The position numbers and the translations under genes were made by a program. Of a stretch of DNA of 64,000 nt, positions 21,700 to 32,175 are shown piece by piece. The DNA is taken from NCBI GenBank assembly GCA_025359045.1, contig JANYHN010000048.1:124001-188000 (forward strand). Direction: 5' to 3'. Within the stretch, counting starts at the first letter, position 1, and the number at the start of each line of letters is the position of its first letter. Under the pieces are notes generated by a model. It ran no database searches. It was not told the origin of the DNA and was given only the letters and a program-made list of their open reading frames with translations. The stretch comes from Hyphomicrobiales bacterium (lineage in GTDB: Bacteria > Pseudomonadota > Alphaproteobacteria > Rhizobiales > Aestuariivirgaceae).

Positions 21700-23037
21700 T
21701 CACCCCAAACCTAGCCTTTCCAAAACCTGCTTCACACTCATTGCTGTCTTTTCCACAATCTCTGCCAACTCGTCATCTGTTGCGTTATAGGGCGGGGCCA
21801 AAATCACCACGTCGCCATTCACGCCGTCGGCGTTGCCGCCTACGGGGTAGCAGATGAGACCGTTCTCCAAAGCTTGTTGGCGGATGTGAAGTGCTAATTT
21901 ATGAACAGCGTCGAAGGGTTTTTTTGTTTTGCGATTTTGGACGAGTTCGGCAGCGATGAAATAACCGCGGCCACGAATATCGCCCACGGCTTCAACATCT
22001 GCGAATGCATTTGACAACATAGCTTTAAATTTCATTTCATTGGTGGCCACGCGTTCCACCAGTTTTTCGCGCGTCACAATTTTTTGCACGGCCACTCCTG
22101 CAGCGCAGCAAGCGGTATGGCCTGTAAATGTATGACCTGTTTGTGGAGCGTGGCTAAATGCAGCGCTGACTTTATCGGAATAGATCGCAGCTCCCAGCGG
22201 CAAATAGCCAGCAGCAAGGCCTTTGGCGATGGACATAATATCGGGTTCCACGCCGTCTTTTTCAAGCGCGCGCCATGTGCCCGTGCGCCCAGCTCCACAC
22301 ATCACTTCATCGGAAATCATCAATACGCCGTGTCGATCACAAACTTCGCGCACGCGTTTTGCATATCCGTCAGGAGCAGGCACGCAGCCACCAGCAGCCC
22401 CCACTACAGGTTCAAAGATAAAGGCGGCGATGTTTTTTGCACCCGCCTTTAAAATCGCATTTTCCAATTCCGTGGCACTGGCTTCGCCCACAGTTTCCGC
22501 TGTTGAGCCTTCAATGGGGCGGTAGGCGTTGGTTGGCGACAAGCGTATCACATCCAGCAGTGAACCTTCAAAAGCCAGCTTGCGTTCCAAAAATCCTGAG
22601 ACAGATAATGCGCCCAACGTGTTGCCATGCCATGATCTTTCGCGGGCGATGAATTTGCGACGACTTAAATCACCCCGCGCATAATGATATTGCAGCGCCA
22701 GCTTCAAACAGCTTTCAACAGCTTCCGAACCGCCCGTCACATAAACCATATGCTTCAGCGTTCCGCCACAACGGGCACTGATGATCTCGGTCAATTCCTC
22801 CAAAGCGTCAGTTGTGAAATTATAACGATAACCGTGAGCGATCCGACCAAGTTGATCAGCAATGGCCGCGTTTACTTCTTCATTGCCATGACCAATGCAA
22901 TAAACAGCGGGGCCGCCGGAGCCGTCGATATATTGCTTGCCGACCGCGTCATAAAGATAGGAACCTTTGGCCCATGCAACCTTAGGCATGTTTCCGGTGG
23001 AATGGATGGAGGTGGGCAATGGCGATTGATTGTTCAT
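21700..23037 (-). CDS. Class III (PLP) aminotransferase
   Basis: DGSGGPAVYCIGHGNEEV, GSEAVESCLKLALQYH, LMISDEVMCGAGRTGTW, SIAKGLAAGYLPLGA. Confidence 0.92.
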   Translation of the reverse strand: MNNQSPLPTSIHSTGNMPKVAWAKGSYLYDAVGKQYIDGSGGPAVYCIGHGNEEVNAAIADQLGRIAHGYRYNFTTDALEELTEIISARCGGTLKHMVYVTGGSEAVESCLKLALQYHYARGDLSRRKFIARERSWHGNTLGALSVSGFLERKLAFEGSLLDVIRLSPTNAYRPIEGSTAETVGEASATELENAILKAGAKNIAAFIFEPVVGAAGGCVPAPDGYAKRVREVCDRHGVLMISDEVMCGAGRTGTWRALEKDGVEPDIMSIAKGLAAGYLPLGAAIYSDKVSAAFSHAPQTGHTFTGHTACCAAGVAVQKIVTREKLVERVATNEMKFKAMLSNAFADVEAVGDIRGRGYFIAAELVQNRKTKKPFDAVHKLALHIRQQALENGLICYPVGGNADGVNGDVVILAPPYNATDDELAEIVEKTAMSVKQVLERLGLG

Positions 23038-23106
23038 TTTATTCTTCGTGGTGGTTGATGTTTCCTGATACAGTCTAGCACGGGATTTAGATTTTGGGAT
23101 GGGCTA

Positions 23107-23577
23107 ATGGGTTTTCGCGTGCGGCCAATGAAGGCGGGAGAGGAAGATGCGGTTGCCGTGCTCATCCGCCAGATGCCCAAAGATATTGGACTTGACGTTG
23201 TGCCGCTGATCACAGGGCAAAACCTGCGCGATTGCAAAGACGTGGCGAAGGTGACCGTTATCGAAGATACTGGCCAAATGTTGGGTGTGTGCCTATGGAC
23301 AATGACCTATTCATCTTGGCGCGCATGCCGTGGAATTTATATCAGTGATCTTTATGTTATGCCATTCGCACGCGGAAAACAGGTGGGCGAGAAATTACTG
23401 GTCGGCACCATTCGCGAGGCGCAAAAACTTGGTGCTGGTTTTATCAAAATGGAAGTTGATGCAACCAATCAAAGCGCCGCACGTTTTTATGAGCGGTTGG
23501 GATTTAAGCATAAGAGCGAAGACCGGATATTTATTTTAGAGCCAGATGCATTTGCAATGTTAGCCAAGGGAGAATGA
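23107..23577 (+). CDS. GNAT family N-acetyltransferase
   Basis: GIYISDLYVMPFARGKQVGEKLLVGTIREAQKLGAGFIKMEVDATNQSAARFYERLGF. Confidence 0.92.
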   Translation: MGFRVRPMKAGEEDAVAVLIRQMPKDIGLDVVPLITGQNLRDCKDVAKVTVIEDTGQMLGVCLWTMTYSSWRACRGIYISDLYVMPFARGKQVGEKLLVGTIREAQKLGAGFIKMEVDATNQSAARFYERLGFKHKSEDRIFILEPDAFAMLAKGE

Positions 23578-23580
23578 GAC

Positions 23581-24474
23581 ATGACGATTAAAACGGTGGG
23601 GCTGATTGGCGTTGGCTTAATGGGCCATGGTATTGGCAAAAATATTTTGGCCAAGGGATTTAAGTTGAATGTGTTGGCGCATACAAATCGTGCTCCCATC
23701 GAAAGCCTTGTTAAACTGGGCGCACATGAAGCCCATACCATTGCCGAAATCGCACATGCTTCGGATATGGTCATTCTCGTTGTGACAGGCACGCCGCAAG
23801 TTGAAGAGATTGTGCTCGGCGAAGAAGGTCTGTTGAAGCATGGCCGCGAAGGTTTGATCATTGCAGATTGCTCGACCGCTGAACCTTCGTCTACCATGCG
23901 AATTGTAAAAAAGGCTGCAGAGCACGGTATCACATTCATGGATACGCCGATGACGCGCACACCAAATGAGGCCGAGGCTGGAAAGCTGGGACTTATGGTT
24001 GGTGGTGAAGCAGGCATATTGGAACTCATCCGCCCGGTGTTGAGTAGCTTTGCGGAACTCATCGTGCACACGGGTGCTGTGGGGACAGGGCACCAAGTTA
24101 AGTTACTTAATAACTTTTTGTCACTTGGCCATGCTGCTATCGCGGCAGAGGCTATCACCGTTGCCGCAAAAGCTGGCGTTGATATGAAGGCGTTGCGCGA
24201 GGTTATTATGGGCGGTGGCGCTTCATCAGTGATGTTTGGGCGCTTGATTAATGTGCCGCTATCGGATGATGACTCGCAATTGAAATTCGCCATTCGCAAT
24301 GCCCGAAAAGACTTGCGCTATTACACGAACATGACTGAGCAAATGCCCGTTGCCTCATTCATGGCCGAGCAGGTGCACCAAACATTTGTCTTAGCTGATA
24401 CAATGGGTTACGGCGAACGCTATGTGCCGCGCATTATTGATATGATGATGAAGCTGGCGGGAATAAAGAAATAG
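23581..24474 (+). CDS. NAD(P)-dependent oxidoreductase, 3-hydroxyisobutyrate dehydrogenase-like
   Basis: VGLIGVGLMGHGIGKNILAKGF, FMDTPMTRTPNEAEAGKLGLMVGG, GAVGTGHQVKLLNNF. Confidence 0.92.
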   Translation: MTIKTVGLIGVGLMGHGIGKNILAKGFKLNVLAHTNRAPIESLVKLGAHEAHTIAEIAHASDMVILVVTGTPQVEEIVLGEEGLLKHGREGLIIADCSTAEPSSTMRIVKKAAEHGITFMDTPMTRTPNEAEAGKLGLMVGGEAGILELIRPVLSSFAELIVHTGAVGTGHQVKLLNNFLSLGHAAIAAEAITVAAKAGVDMKALREVIMGGGASSVMFGRLINVPLSDDDSQLKFAIRNARKDLRYYTNMTEQMPVASFMAEQVHQTFVLADTMGYGERYVPRIIDMMMKLAGIKK

Positions 24475-24475
24475 A

Positions 24476-27400
24476 TTAACGCCCGCGTTTCTTGGCGGGT
24501 TTAGCTTTTGCTTTTTTTGTTGCAGTCTTAGGAAGCGTCTTCCGCACCACTTTTTTTGGCTTTGCCATCACAGTTCGCGGCACAGAAAAAATAGATGGCA
24601 AAAGCTCTGGTACGTTATCGCCCTCCTCGCTTTCGTCGCCAATGAAAATTGGCATGTTGCGCCGCAAAGGCGATGGTAAAGCCAATGAAGCCCGCAGTTT
24701 GTCCACGTCAAAGCCCATGTCTACGTCGTCTCTTTTAACACTGCGCGTTGGAAGATTTGGTAATACATTCTGTTCTAAAATTTCTGCATCGTCGGCAACT
24801 TTGCGCGGCAGAACCTGTAACATCTCGGCAACTTCTGTGGCCATTATCGGTTGGCCGATCAGATAGCCTTGTCCAAGATCACACCCCAGCAATGCGAGGT
24901 TATCGATTTGATCCTGGTTCTCTATACCTTCAGCAACAACAACCATGTTAAGCCGGTGCGCCAGATCTGTTATTGTTGTGATAATCGTGGCGCTTCGATC
25001 ATCATAGATTTCCGGATCAATGAAAGAGCGATCAATCTTCAATGTGTCAAAAGGAAAATCGCGCAAGCTTGAAAGACTCGAAAAGCCAGTTCCAAAATCA
25101 TCGCATGAAAGACCTACACCAATGCTGCGCAATTGTTGCAGTAATTTCGCGGCCTTCTGCGGTTGACGCATGATGACAGATTCTGTGACTTCTATTTTCA
25201 AACTGCCGAGCGAAAGAGTTTCACGATTGATCACATCTTGAACTTGCTTCAAGAAATCTTTGTTGGTCAGTTGGCTTGCGGACACGTTTACGGCCACAAA
25301 GAAAAATTTGTCGCGGCGTAAAACGCGTTGCCAAATGCCCAACTGGCGCGCTGCGGTCGCCAATACAAACTGGCCAATCTCAGCAATCAAGTCTGCCTTT
25401 TCAGCAAGCTCGATAAATTGCAAAGGAGGTAGCAGGCCTTGGGTGGGGTGACGCCATCTTGCTAATGCCTCAAAGCCCGCCACTTGCATTGTATTGAGAT
25501 ATGAGATGGGCTGATAGTGCACTTCAATTTCATCATTACCGATGGCACGGCGCAAATCGGATTCTAGACTTAGCTCGGCTGCGCGGTCATCTTTAAGATT
25601 TGCACTGAAAGTGACAATCTTGGCGCTGCCGGTTTGTTGCGCCTGCAACAGTGCCGTTGTGGCCTGCTGCATCATCGCAAGCGCTGTGCCCCCGGGCGCA
25701 TTGATGGCTGACATGCCAATGCTGGCAAAGAGTGTTATTTCCTGTTGCCGGATTGTGACTGGTTTACTGAGACTTTTGGTTATTTCCGCAGCTAACGCGA
25801 CACCGCTTCTTCTGGCTATTGCATCCATAGCCAAGACTGCAAATTGGCTTCCAGAAATGCGGGCCACCGTTTCATCGCTTTCAATAACATCGCTAATACG
25901 AGTTCCGGCAATTTTTAGAAGCTGGTCACCAAACTCATGACCCAATGCATCGTTGAGCGTTTTGAGACGATCAATATCGACCAGCAAAATTCGAAATGGC
26001 AACGCCACAGCTTTCTTGAGTTCACGCTCGACCCGGTCAATAAACAAAACACGGTTGGGTAAGCCAGTCACCGTATCATGCATAGCATCTGTGACCAGTC
26101 TTTCTTCGGCTTCTTTATCTTTTGTAATATCTGTCAACGTACCGATGCAACGATCCAATTTTTGACCGGGGCCGGGCACCCAGCGGGCACGCAACAAATA
26201 CCAGCGATAAGCTCCATCAGCAGTGCGCAGCCGCAATTCGCGGACGACCATTTGCCCTGCACGCTTGTCTGCATCTTCGATGATCGTCAAATAATTGGCC
26301 ACATCTTGAGGATGCAGTGTTTGAATCAAAGCGTTTTGGGCGTTGGTTTGCCAAGGTTGCGCAGGCAGCCCCAAGCTGCGCGGCAAATCATCGCCGATGC
26401 TAAGTTGATTTTCATAAGGTTGCCATTCCCATAGTGAATGGCCTGCACTTGAGAGGGCTAGACTTCGCCTGTTTGAATCGGTGATGAACGGTTTGGCGTT
26501 CAGACCTTGGCTGAACAAGAACTTCAGCAGGATAGTCACTAATACCACAAGTGCCGCTGCCAATGCGCCTTGCAAGATTGGCGACAATAGATTTACCGTA
26601 TCTGATACATTGCAAACAACACAAGCAAATATTGTCCAAGTGAGCAGGCTGATCCAAAAAATCATATCAGGATCAACGATCCCTGATTCTCTTTTGCGAT
26701 TGAGGAAGGTGAATACAACGCCTGAAACAACAAGCAATGCAAAGCCCAACCTTGCAATTGTGGAGGCGCGGATGGGTTCGGCCAGCGCGTAAAGCGCGTT
26801 TGCCAAGAGCAAGCCGCTAATGAAAAGCACGAAAAAGCCTGTCACCGGCGAGAATTTGCTAATTCTCGTAAAGGTAAGAACGCAGATCGCCAAACTAGTC
26901 GCAAATAAAGATTCTACGATGCCTCGGAGGATTGTCTCATCAATACCCAGCTTCGGGAAAATATAGAGCAAGGGCGAAAGGTGACCCGATTCAAAAGCGA
27001 TGAAGATGAGCGAGGTTAATGCAAAAGCAGAGGCACTCAAGAAAACGCTATGCGGCCTAAACCCATAAATCGCTAATATGCCGAAAGCGACGAGCAAAGC
27101 CACACCAAATACCAGGCCATCAAAAAAAGTAATCTGCCCTTGGCGCTCCAACCAAAATTGCCGCTGCCAAAGGGTAGTTTTCAAATCAACTGTTGGGCTT
27201 TCAATAGCAATGTTAAAAGTCTCCTTAGGCATGACATGAAAGCCAAAGGTCTTTGAAACTGAACTGTCATTTGCACTCAGCTCTTGCCCGTTGGTCGCAA
27301 CGGCACTGATGATTGGATTTGCGATTGGCCTAACAGGCAGAATGCCCGAACCAACAAAGGGTTGAACCTCAGTGTCGATCACGAAATCGAGCGGATGATC

Positions 27401-27685
27401 CGTGGTATTATGAAACGAAAATAACGACCAGAAGTAAGTGGGGCCTGGCCCCTTTGCTTCAAGTGCCACGGCTTTGGGATCGCCCGGCCCTTGCAGCGAA
27501 ATCTTGGATCTTTCCGCTGCAATGGGGCTTCGATAATTGGAAAGATCGACCTGCACAGTTTTGGCGTTAACATCGAGTATGGAATCAGCAGACGCCGACC
27601 TTAACTGCACAAGCAGAAGCAGGACGAAAAAAAACGCCACGCAAATCGACCATCTAAGAATGCGAATTGTGCCCAACCGAATCAT
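24476..27685 (-). CDS. 7TM-PAS-GGDEF(degenerate)-EAL protein, probable c-di-GMP phosphodiesterase
   Basis: Membrane N-terminus, PAS, GGDEF motif replaced by SGSQF, intact EAL motifs (FEALARW, EVTES, DDFGTGFSSL, DTLKIDRSF, VAEGIEN); Lys-rich C-terminus. Confidence 0.88.
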   Translation of the reverse strand: MIRLGTIRILRWSICVAFFFVLLLLVQLRSASADSILDVNAKTVQVDLSNYRSPIAAERSKISLQGPGDPKAVALEAKGPGPTYFWSLFSFHNTTDHPLDFVIDTEVQPFVGSGILPVRPIANPIISAVATNGQELSANDSSVSKTFGFHVMPKETFNIAIESPTVDLKTTLWQRQFWLERQGQITFFDGLVFGVALLVAFGILAIYGFRPHSVFLSASAFALTSLIFIAFESGHLSPLLYIFPKLGIDETILRGIVESLFATSLAICVLTFTRISKFSPVTGFFVLFISGLLLANALYALAEPIRASTIARLGFALLVVSGVVFTFLNRKRESGIVDPDMIFWISLLTWTIFACVVCNVSDTVNLLSPILQGALAAALVVLVTILLKFLFSQGLNAKPFITDSNRRSLALSSAGHSLWEWQPYENQLSIGDDLPRSLGLPAQPWQTNAQNALIQTLHPQDVANYLTIIEDADKRAGQMVVRELRLRTADGAYRWYLLRARWVPGPGQKLDRCIGTLTDITKDKEAEERLVTDAMHDTVTGLPNRVLFIDRVERELKKAVALPFRILLVDIDRLKTLNDALGHEFGDQLLKIAGTRISDVIESDETVARISGSQFAVLAMDAIARRSGVALAAEITKSLSKPVTIRQQEITLFASIGMSAINAPGGTALAMMQQATTALLQAQQTGSAKIVTFSANLKDDRAAELSLESDLRRAIGNDEIEVHYQPISYLNTMQVAGFEALARWRHPTQGLLPPLQFIELAEKADLIAEIGQFVLATAARQLGIWQRVLRRDKFFFVAVNVSASQLTNKDFLKQVQDVINRETLSLGSLKIEVTESVIMRQPQKAAKLLQQLRSIGVGLSCDDFGTGFSSLSSLRDFPFDTLKIDRSFIDPEIYDDRSATIITTITDLAHRLNMVVVAEGIENQDQIDNLALLGCDLGQGYLIGQPIMATEVAEMLQVLPRKVADDAEILEQNVLPNLPTRSVKRDDVDMGFDVDKLRASLALPSPLRRNMPIFIGDESEEGDNVPELLPSIFSVPRTVMAKPKKVVRKTLPKTATKKAKAKPAKKRGR

Positions 27686-27723
27686 AAAACCAATCTAGCC
27701 GCGATACGACTTCAAGGCGATTC

Positions 27724-28296
27724 TCAGTTCAAAGTTTTAAATCGGGCAAATAGCAGGTGATCTTCCCAGCGTCCGGCAATTTTAATATAACTTGGAGCAT
27801 AGCCCTCTTGATTAAACCCAAACGATTCAAGCAATCTTTTTGACGCTGCGTTGCGGGGCAAACAGGCTGCTTCAATACGGTGAAGCGCCAGCGTTTCAAA
27901 ACTATGTGTAATAATCAAATTCAAGGCCTCGGTCATATAACCTTGCATGGCAAATTTCATACCAATCCAATAGCCAAGCGTGGCGGATTGTTCAGCTCCC
28001 CTGCGCACATGACTTAAGCTTATCGCGCCAACCAGTTGATTTTCGGTGGTCTCAAAAATGAAGAAGGCATAGCCATAATCGCGAGCGGCCCAATCATGGT
28101 AGATGCTCAACCGCCTACGAAAGGATGCCCGCGTAAACTCTTGTTCGTTCCACGTCGGTTCCCATGGTTCAAGAAATTTGCGGCTTTCTTGGCGCAGCTG
28201 TGCCCATTGTTTAAAATCGTCCATAACTGGTGGACGGACAAGGATGCGATTGCCGATGAGAACTGGCCCACGCCGCAATGTTCCAAATAACCACAA
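27724..28296 (-). CDS. GNAT family acetyltransferase (RimJ-like)
   Basis: GAISLSHVRRGAEQSATLGYWIGMKFAMQGYMTEALNLIITHSFETLALHRIEAACLPRNAASKRLLESFGF. Confidence 0.9.
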   Translation of the reverse strand: MWLFGTLRRGPVLIGNRILVRPPVMDDFKQWAQLRQESRKFLEPWEPTWNEQEFTRASFRRRLSIYHDWAARDYGYAFFIFETTENQLVGAISLSHVRRGAEQSATLGYWIGMKFAMQGYMTEALNLIITHSFETLALHRIEAACLPRNAASKRLLESFGFNQEGYAPSYIKIAGRWEDHLLFARFKTLN

Positions 28297-28302
28297 GGCG
28301 CT

Positions 28303-29562
28303 TCAGGCAAATCTTGCGGCCAATGCCGCGTGGTTTTCCAGCGCCGAAAGTTGGCCGACTGCACTTAATGATGGTGGTGCTGATTTGAAAATCTCTTTCG
28401 CAAGTGCGCGGACTTGATCAACGGTTACGGCTTCAATTTTTTTAATTAGCGTTGCCATTTCCGGTACTTCGCCAAATGCTAAAAATTGTCTGGCGATTTG
28501 GTCGGCGCGTGATGATGCACTTTCGAGGTTCATCACAATGCTGGTTTTGAGTTGAGCTTTGGCGCGGTCAATTTCTTTTTCAGTGATTTCGTCAACCATC
28601 GATAACATTACCTTGGCCGTGACCTCGAGAAGATCAGGCGTGTGGTCTGGTGATGTAGCAGCATAGACGCCAAGTTGCCCTGTGTCTTCGTATGTCGTGC
28701 CGAAAGCAAAAACGCTGTAACAAAGGCCGCGCTTTTCGCGCACTTCCTGGAACAGCCTGGAAGACATGCCGCCGCCTAATATGCTGGCGAGAACCTGCAA
28801 CTGATAAACACGTGTGTCGCGGTAGTTCGGCGCTGGAAAAGACAGAACCAAATGAGTTTGATCAAGCGGCTTTTGTTCGGTCTGGGCCGTGCCCGCAAAA
28901 GTGGGCGGTTGGCGTTGGGGTGCGTAACCTTGCGGGATATGGCCAAAGTGTTTTGTCGCCGCCGCAGTAAAATCCGCGTGGTTTACATTGCCCGTGGCAC
29001 AAATGACAATACGAGATGCCCAGTAATTGCGGTCACGCCAAGATACCATTTGTTCGCGTGTCATGTTTTGGACAAGCTCGGACGTCCCTAAAATAGACCG
29101 ACCTAATGGATGATCACCATACGATGCGGCTTGTGCCAAATCAAAAACCAGATCATCGGGTTGGTCTTTCGACGCTGCAATTTCTTGCAAGATCACATCG
29201 CGTTCGCGGTCTAACTCATCAGCGTCAAGAGTGGATTCGGTGAAAATATCGGCGAGTATATCAAGCGCCAGAGGCCAGTCGGCCTTTAGTGTACGTGCAT
29301 AATAAGTCGTGGTTTCCATACCTGTGGCCGCGTTGATCTCACCGCCTGCACTTTCAATTTCTTCGGCAATATCTTGGGCACTGCGGCGCTTGGTACCTTT
29401 GAACGCCATGTGTTCCAGAAAATGTGCCACGCCATTTTCTTCAGGGTTCTCATCGCGCGCACCTGCCTTGATCCAGATGCCTAGGGCTACCGATTCCAAA
29501 TGCGGCATGTTGTGCGTCAGCACATGTAAGCCATTTGGTAGTTTTGAAATTTCGACCGACAT
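28303..29562 (-). CDS. M16 family processing peptidase
   Basis: NGVAHFLEHMAFKGTKRRSAQDIAEEIE (HxxEH motif), ILGGGMSSRLFQEVREKRGLCYSV. Confidence 0.95.
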   Translation of the reverse strand: MSVEISKLPNGLHVLTHNMPHLESVALGIWIKAGARDENPEENGVAHFLEHMAFKGTKRRSAQDIAEEIESAGGEINAATGMETTTYYARTLKADWPLALDILADIFTESTLDADELDRERDVILQEIAASKDQPDDLVFDLAQAASYGDHPLGRSILGTSELVQNMTREQMVSWRDRNYWASRIVICATGNVNHADFTAAATKHFGHIPQGYAPQRQPPTFAGTAQTEQKPLDQTHLVLSFPAPNYRDTRVYQLQVLASILGGGMSSRLFQEVREKRGLCYSVFAFGTTYEDTGQLGVYAATSPDHTPDLLEVTAKVMLSMVDEITEKEIDRAKAQLKTSIVMNLESASSRADQIARQFLAFGEVPEMATLIKKIEAVTVDQVRALAKEIFKSAPPSLSAVGQLSALENHAALAARFA

Positions 29563-29601
29563 TTACTCTCCCATTCGACACCGCGCTATCTTGCGCCAGC
29601 T

Positions 29602-30984
29602 TCAAGCATGGGAAAGGATATAGGCCTTCACGTCCGCTTCGCTGTTTGGAAGCACTTTGAAGGTTTCTTTCGCGTTCATCAAGTAAGATAAACGATGAGG
29701 TAAATTTGGTCTGACTTTGGTGGCGGCTTCCACCGCATCAGGGAATTTGGCGGCGTGGGCTGTGGCCAGCGTGACCATGGGCGAAATTGTGCTGGTTTTT
29801 TGGGCCACGGCATAGCCCACCGCTGTGTGCGGATCGAGCAATTCACCTGTTTCAGCCAACACTTTGGCCATAATTTTTGCTGCGTCAGCATCTGATGTGG
29901 CTTTGGAATCAAATTCAGCGCGGATGGATTTGATGGCGTCCGATTGCAATGTGAATGCGCCAGATTGCTTGAGAGATTCCATTGCATTTCTTACTGCGGC
30001 GGGATTATTGTTGTTGGCGAGATAAACGAGGCGTTCAAAATTGCTGGAGACTTGTATATCCATGGATGGGCTGGTGGTGGCGTGAACGCCAGTGACGGTG
30101 TAGCTGCCAGTTTTCAATGTTCGATCAAGAATATCATTGCTGTTGGTGGCAATCCCCAAGCGATCAATATCCAGCCCCATGCGTTTTGCAGCTAGGCCCG
30201 CAAAAACATTGCCGAAATTGCCTGTGGGGACGGTGAAACTCACTGCGCGATCAGGTGCACCCAACTGTAATGCTGCATAAAAATAATAAACAATCTGCGC
30301 CATGATGCGGGCCCAGTTAATCGAGTTCACGCCAGCGAGACCTACATCATCACGGAACTTCAAATCATTGAACAGAGATTTTACAATGGCTTGGCAATCA
30401 TCAAAGTTTCCTTCAATGGCTAGGTTGTGTACTGATGGGCTGGTGACGGTGGTCATCTGACGGCGCTGAACGTCAGACACGAGGCCATATGGGTGTAGAA
30501 TATAAATGCTGGCGTTTTTGGAATGTTGGAATGCATCAATGGCTGCACCTCCTGTATCGCCAGATGTTGCGCCGATGACGACTGCTTTGCGCTTTTGTTT
30601 GGCCAGCGACCAATCCATCATGCGCGATAAAAGCTGCATCGCCACATCTTTGAAAGCGATGGTAGGGCCATGGAAAAGTTCAAGCAGATAGTGATTTGGG
30701 GCCAGTTGTTTGAGTGGTGTGGTGGCCGGGTGATGGAAGGTGGCATAAGCGGCGTCGATCATTTTTCTAAGATCAGCATCGGGGATTGAGCCATCTGTAA
30801 ATCTGCTGACAATTGCAAAGGCGACATCAGCATAAGGCTTTCCGCGCAACGCTTTTAATTCATCCCGTGATATCTGCGGAAACTGCTCAGGAACATAAAG
30901 CCCGCCGTCGCGTGCAAGGCCTGACAGCATGGCACCTTCAAAATCAAGGATGGGGGCAAGGCCGCGGGTGGAGATGTAGTTCAT
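29602..30984 (-). CDS. thrC: Threonine synthase
   Basis: MNYISTRGLAPILDFEGAMLSGLARDGGLYVPEQFP, ELFHGPTIAFKDVAMQLL, GATSGDTGGAAIDAF. Confidence 0.95.
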   Translation of the reverse strand: MNYISTRGLAPILDFEGAMLSGLARDGGLYVPEQFPQISRDELKALRGKPYADVAFAIVSRFTDGSIPDADLRKMIDAAYATFHHPATTPLKQLAPNHYLLELFHGPTIAFKDVAMQLLSRMMDWSLAKQKRKAVVIGATSGDTGGAAIDAFQHSKNASIYILHPYGLVSDVQRRQMTTVTSPSVHNLAIEGNFDDCQAIVKSLFNDLKFRDDVGLAGVNSINWARIMAQIVYYFYAALQLGAPDRAVSFTVPTGNFGNVFAGLAAKRMGLDIDRLGIATNSNDILDRTLKTGSYTVTGVHATTSPSMDIQVSSNFERLVYLANNNNPAAVRNAMESLKQSGAFTLQSDAIKSIRAEFDSKATSDADAAKIMAKVLAETGELLDPHTAVGYAVAQKTSTISPMVTLATAHAAKFPDAVEAATKVRPNLPHRLSYLMNAKETFKVLPNSEADVKAYILSHA

Positions 30985-31033
30985 TATTCGTTTTCCGGAT
31001 TTGACAGGCCTTTAGCGCGCGCCATGCCGCGCA

Positions 31034-31738
31034 TCAAGCGTCAGCCTTTCTCAACGAAAATATATAAAACCCTGCGACCCCTGCAAGAGCCGCCGCCAGT
31101 CCAAACCAGGTGATGGCATAGCCCAAGTGATTATTGGCGAGTTCTACTTTTGGCATTTCTGCTGAAGGCACTTCGTGTTCAATGGTGCTCGGTAGCTTTT
31201 GCAAAATGAACGGTGCGACACGGCTTAAATCGGTGTTCTTTAGAGTTGCCAACATCGCAGGAGCATCCCACCAATACCAGATGTTCCCCACGGAATCATT
31301 GTCATTATCAAAATACCCGCGACCTTTGTTATGAAACCGAATGAGGCCCTGAATGGTTTGCGGAGCATCATCCAGCTTCAATGGTTGGTTTTCAGCAATC
31401 GCTCCCAAATCAACAAGCACTAGAGTGCCATCATCAATTTTGAATGGCGCGATGATTTCCCAACCCGGATCGCCGTTAAAAGATGTAACTCTGCGAAAAT
31501 AATTTGCTGGGTCTAATTGTCCAGTGAGTTTGACTTTGAGATATTCAATATCTTCGCCCTGCCCGCGCTTGGTTATCGCCGCAGCCAAAGAGATCGGTTC
31601 GGCACTCATGCGTTGTTCGAGGCTGGCAATCAATTCCATTTTCTGCCCGAGGCGTTGCACCTGCCACACACCCAGACCCAGAAGAATACTGATGCCAATA
31701 GCACTCGCCAGCAAGATGGGCCAGATGCGGGGTTTCAT
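31034..31738 (-). CDS. SURF1 family cytochrome oxidase biogenesis protein
   Basis: ILLGLGVWQVQRLGQKMELIASLEQRM, LVLVDLGAI, NHLGYAITWFGLAAALAGVAGFY; ATG 31738 overlaps the upstream stop. Confidence 0.9.
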   Translation of the reverse strand: MKPRIWPILLASAIGISILLGLGVWQVQRLGQKMELIASLEQRMSAEPISLAAAITKRGQGEDIEYLKVKLTGQLDPANYFRRVTSFNGDPGWEIIAPFKIDDGTLVLVDLGAIAENQPLKLDDAPQTIQGLIRFHNKGRGYFDNDNDSVGNIWYWWDAPAMLATLKNTDLSRVAPFILQKLPSTIEHEVPSAEMPKVELANNHLGYAITWFGLAAALAGVAGFYIFSLRKADA

Positions 31739-32109
31739 TTCACTTCGCGGCCTTCTTGGGCTCCAGTTTTCCATTGCTGCGCCAAAAAGGCGCCTTTTAA
31801 TGGCCGAAGCATAATCATGGGCAAAATGATTAATGTGGGGATGGCGATGAGCGCATGCACCCAATAGGGCGGGCTATAGGCCACTTCAACGCCGAGGATT
31901 GAACCCACGCCGAAAATACATGCAAAGAGCATCACAAACCACGCTGCCGCATCGCCTGAATCAGCGAAAGAATAGGAAAGTCCACAATTGCTGCAGGATT
32001 TGGCGACCGTCAAATATCCAGAAAACAATTTACCCTTGCCACAGCGCGGGCATTTTCCAGCGAGGCCTGTTTTGAGGGGCGAAAGATCAGGATAGAAGTT
32101 ATCGGTCAT
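31735..32109 (-). CDS. DUF983 family protein
   Basis: GLAGKCPRCGKGKLFSGYLTVAKSCSNCGLSYSFADSGDAAAWFV. Confidence 0.9.
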   Translation of the reverse strand: MTDNFYPDLSPLKTGLAGKCPRCGKGKLFSGYLTVAKSCSNCGLSYSFADSGDAAAWFVMLFACIFGVGSILGVEVAYSPPYWVHALIAIPTLIILPMIMLRPLKGAFLAQQWKTGAQEGREVK

Positions 32110-32175
32110 TGTTGTTTCCAAAAATTAAAGGCCGCCAGCTGAAAGCGAGCGGCCTTTATTTCAAACTAAAACATT

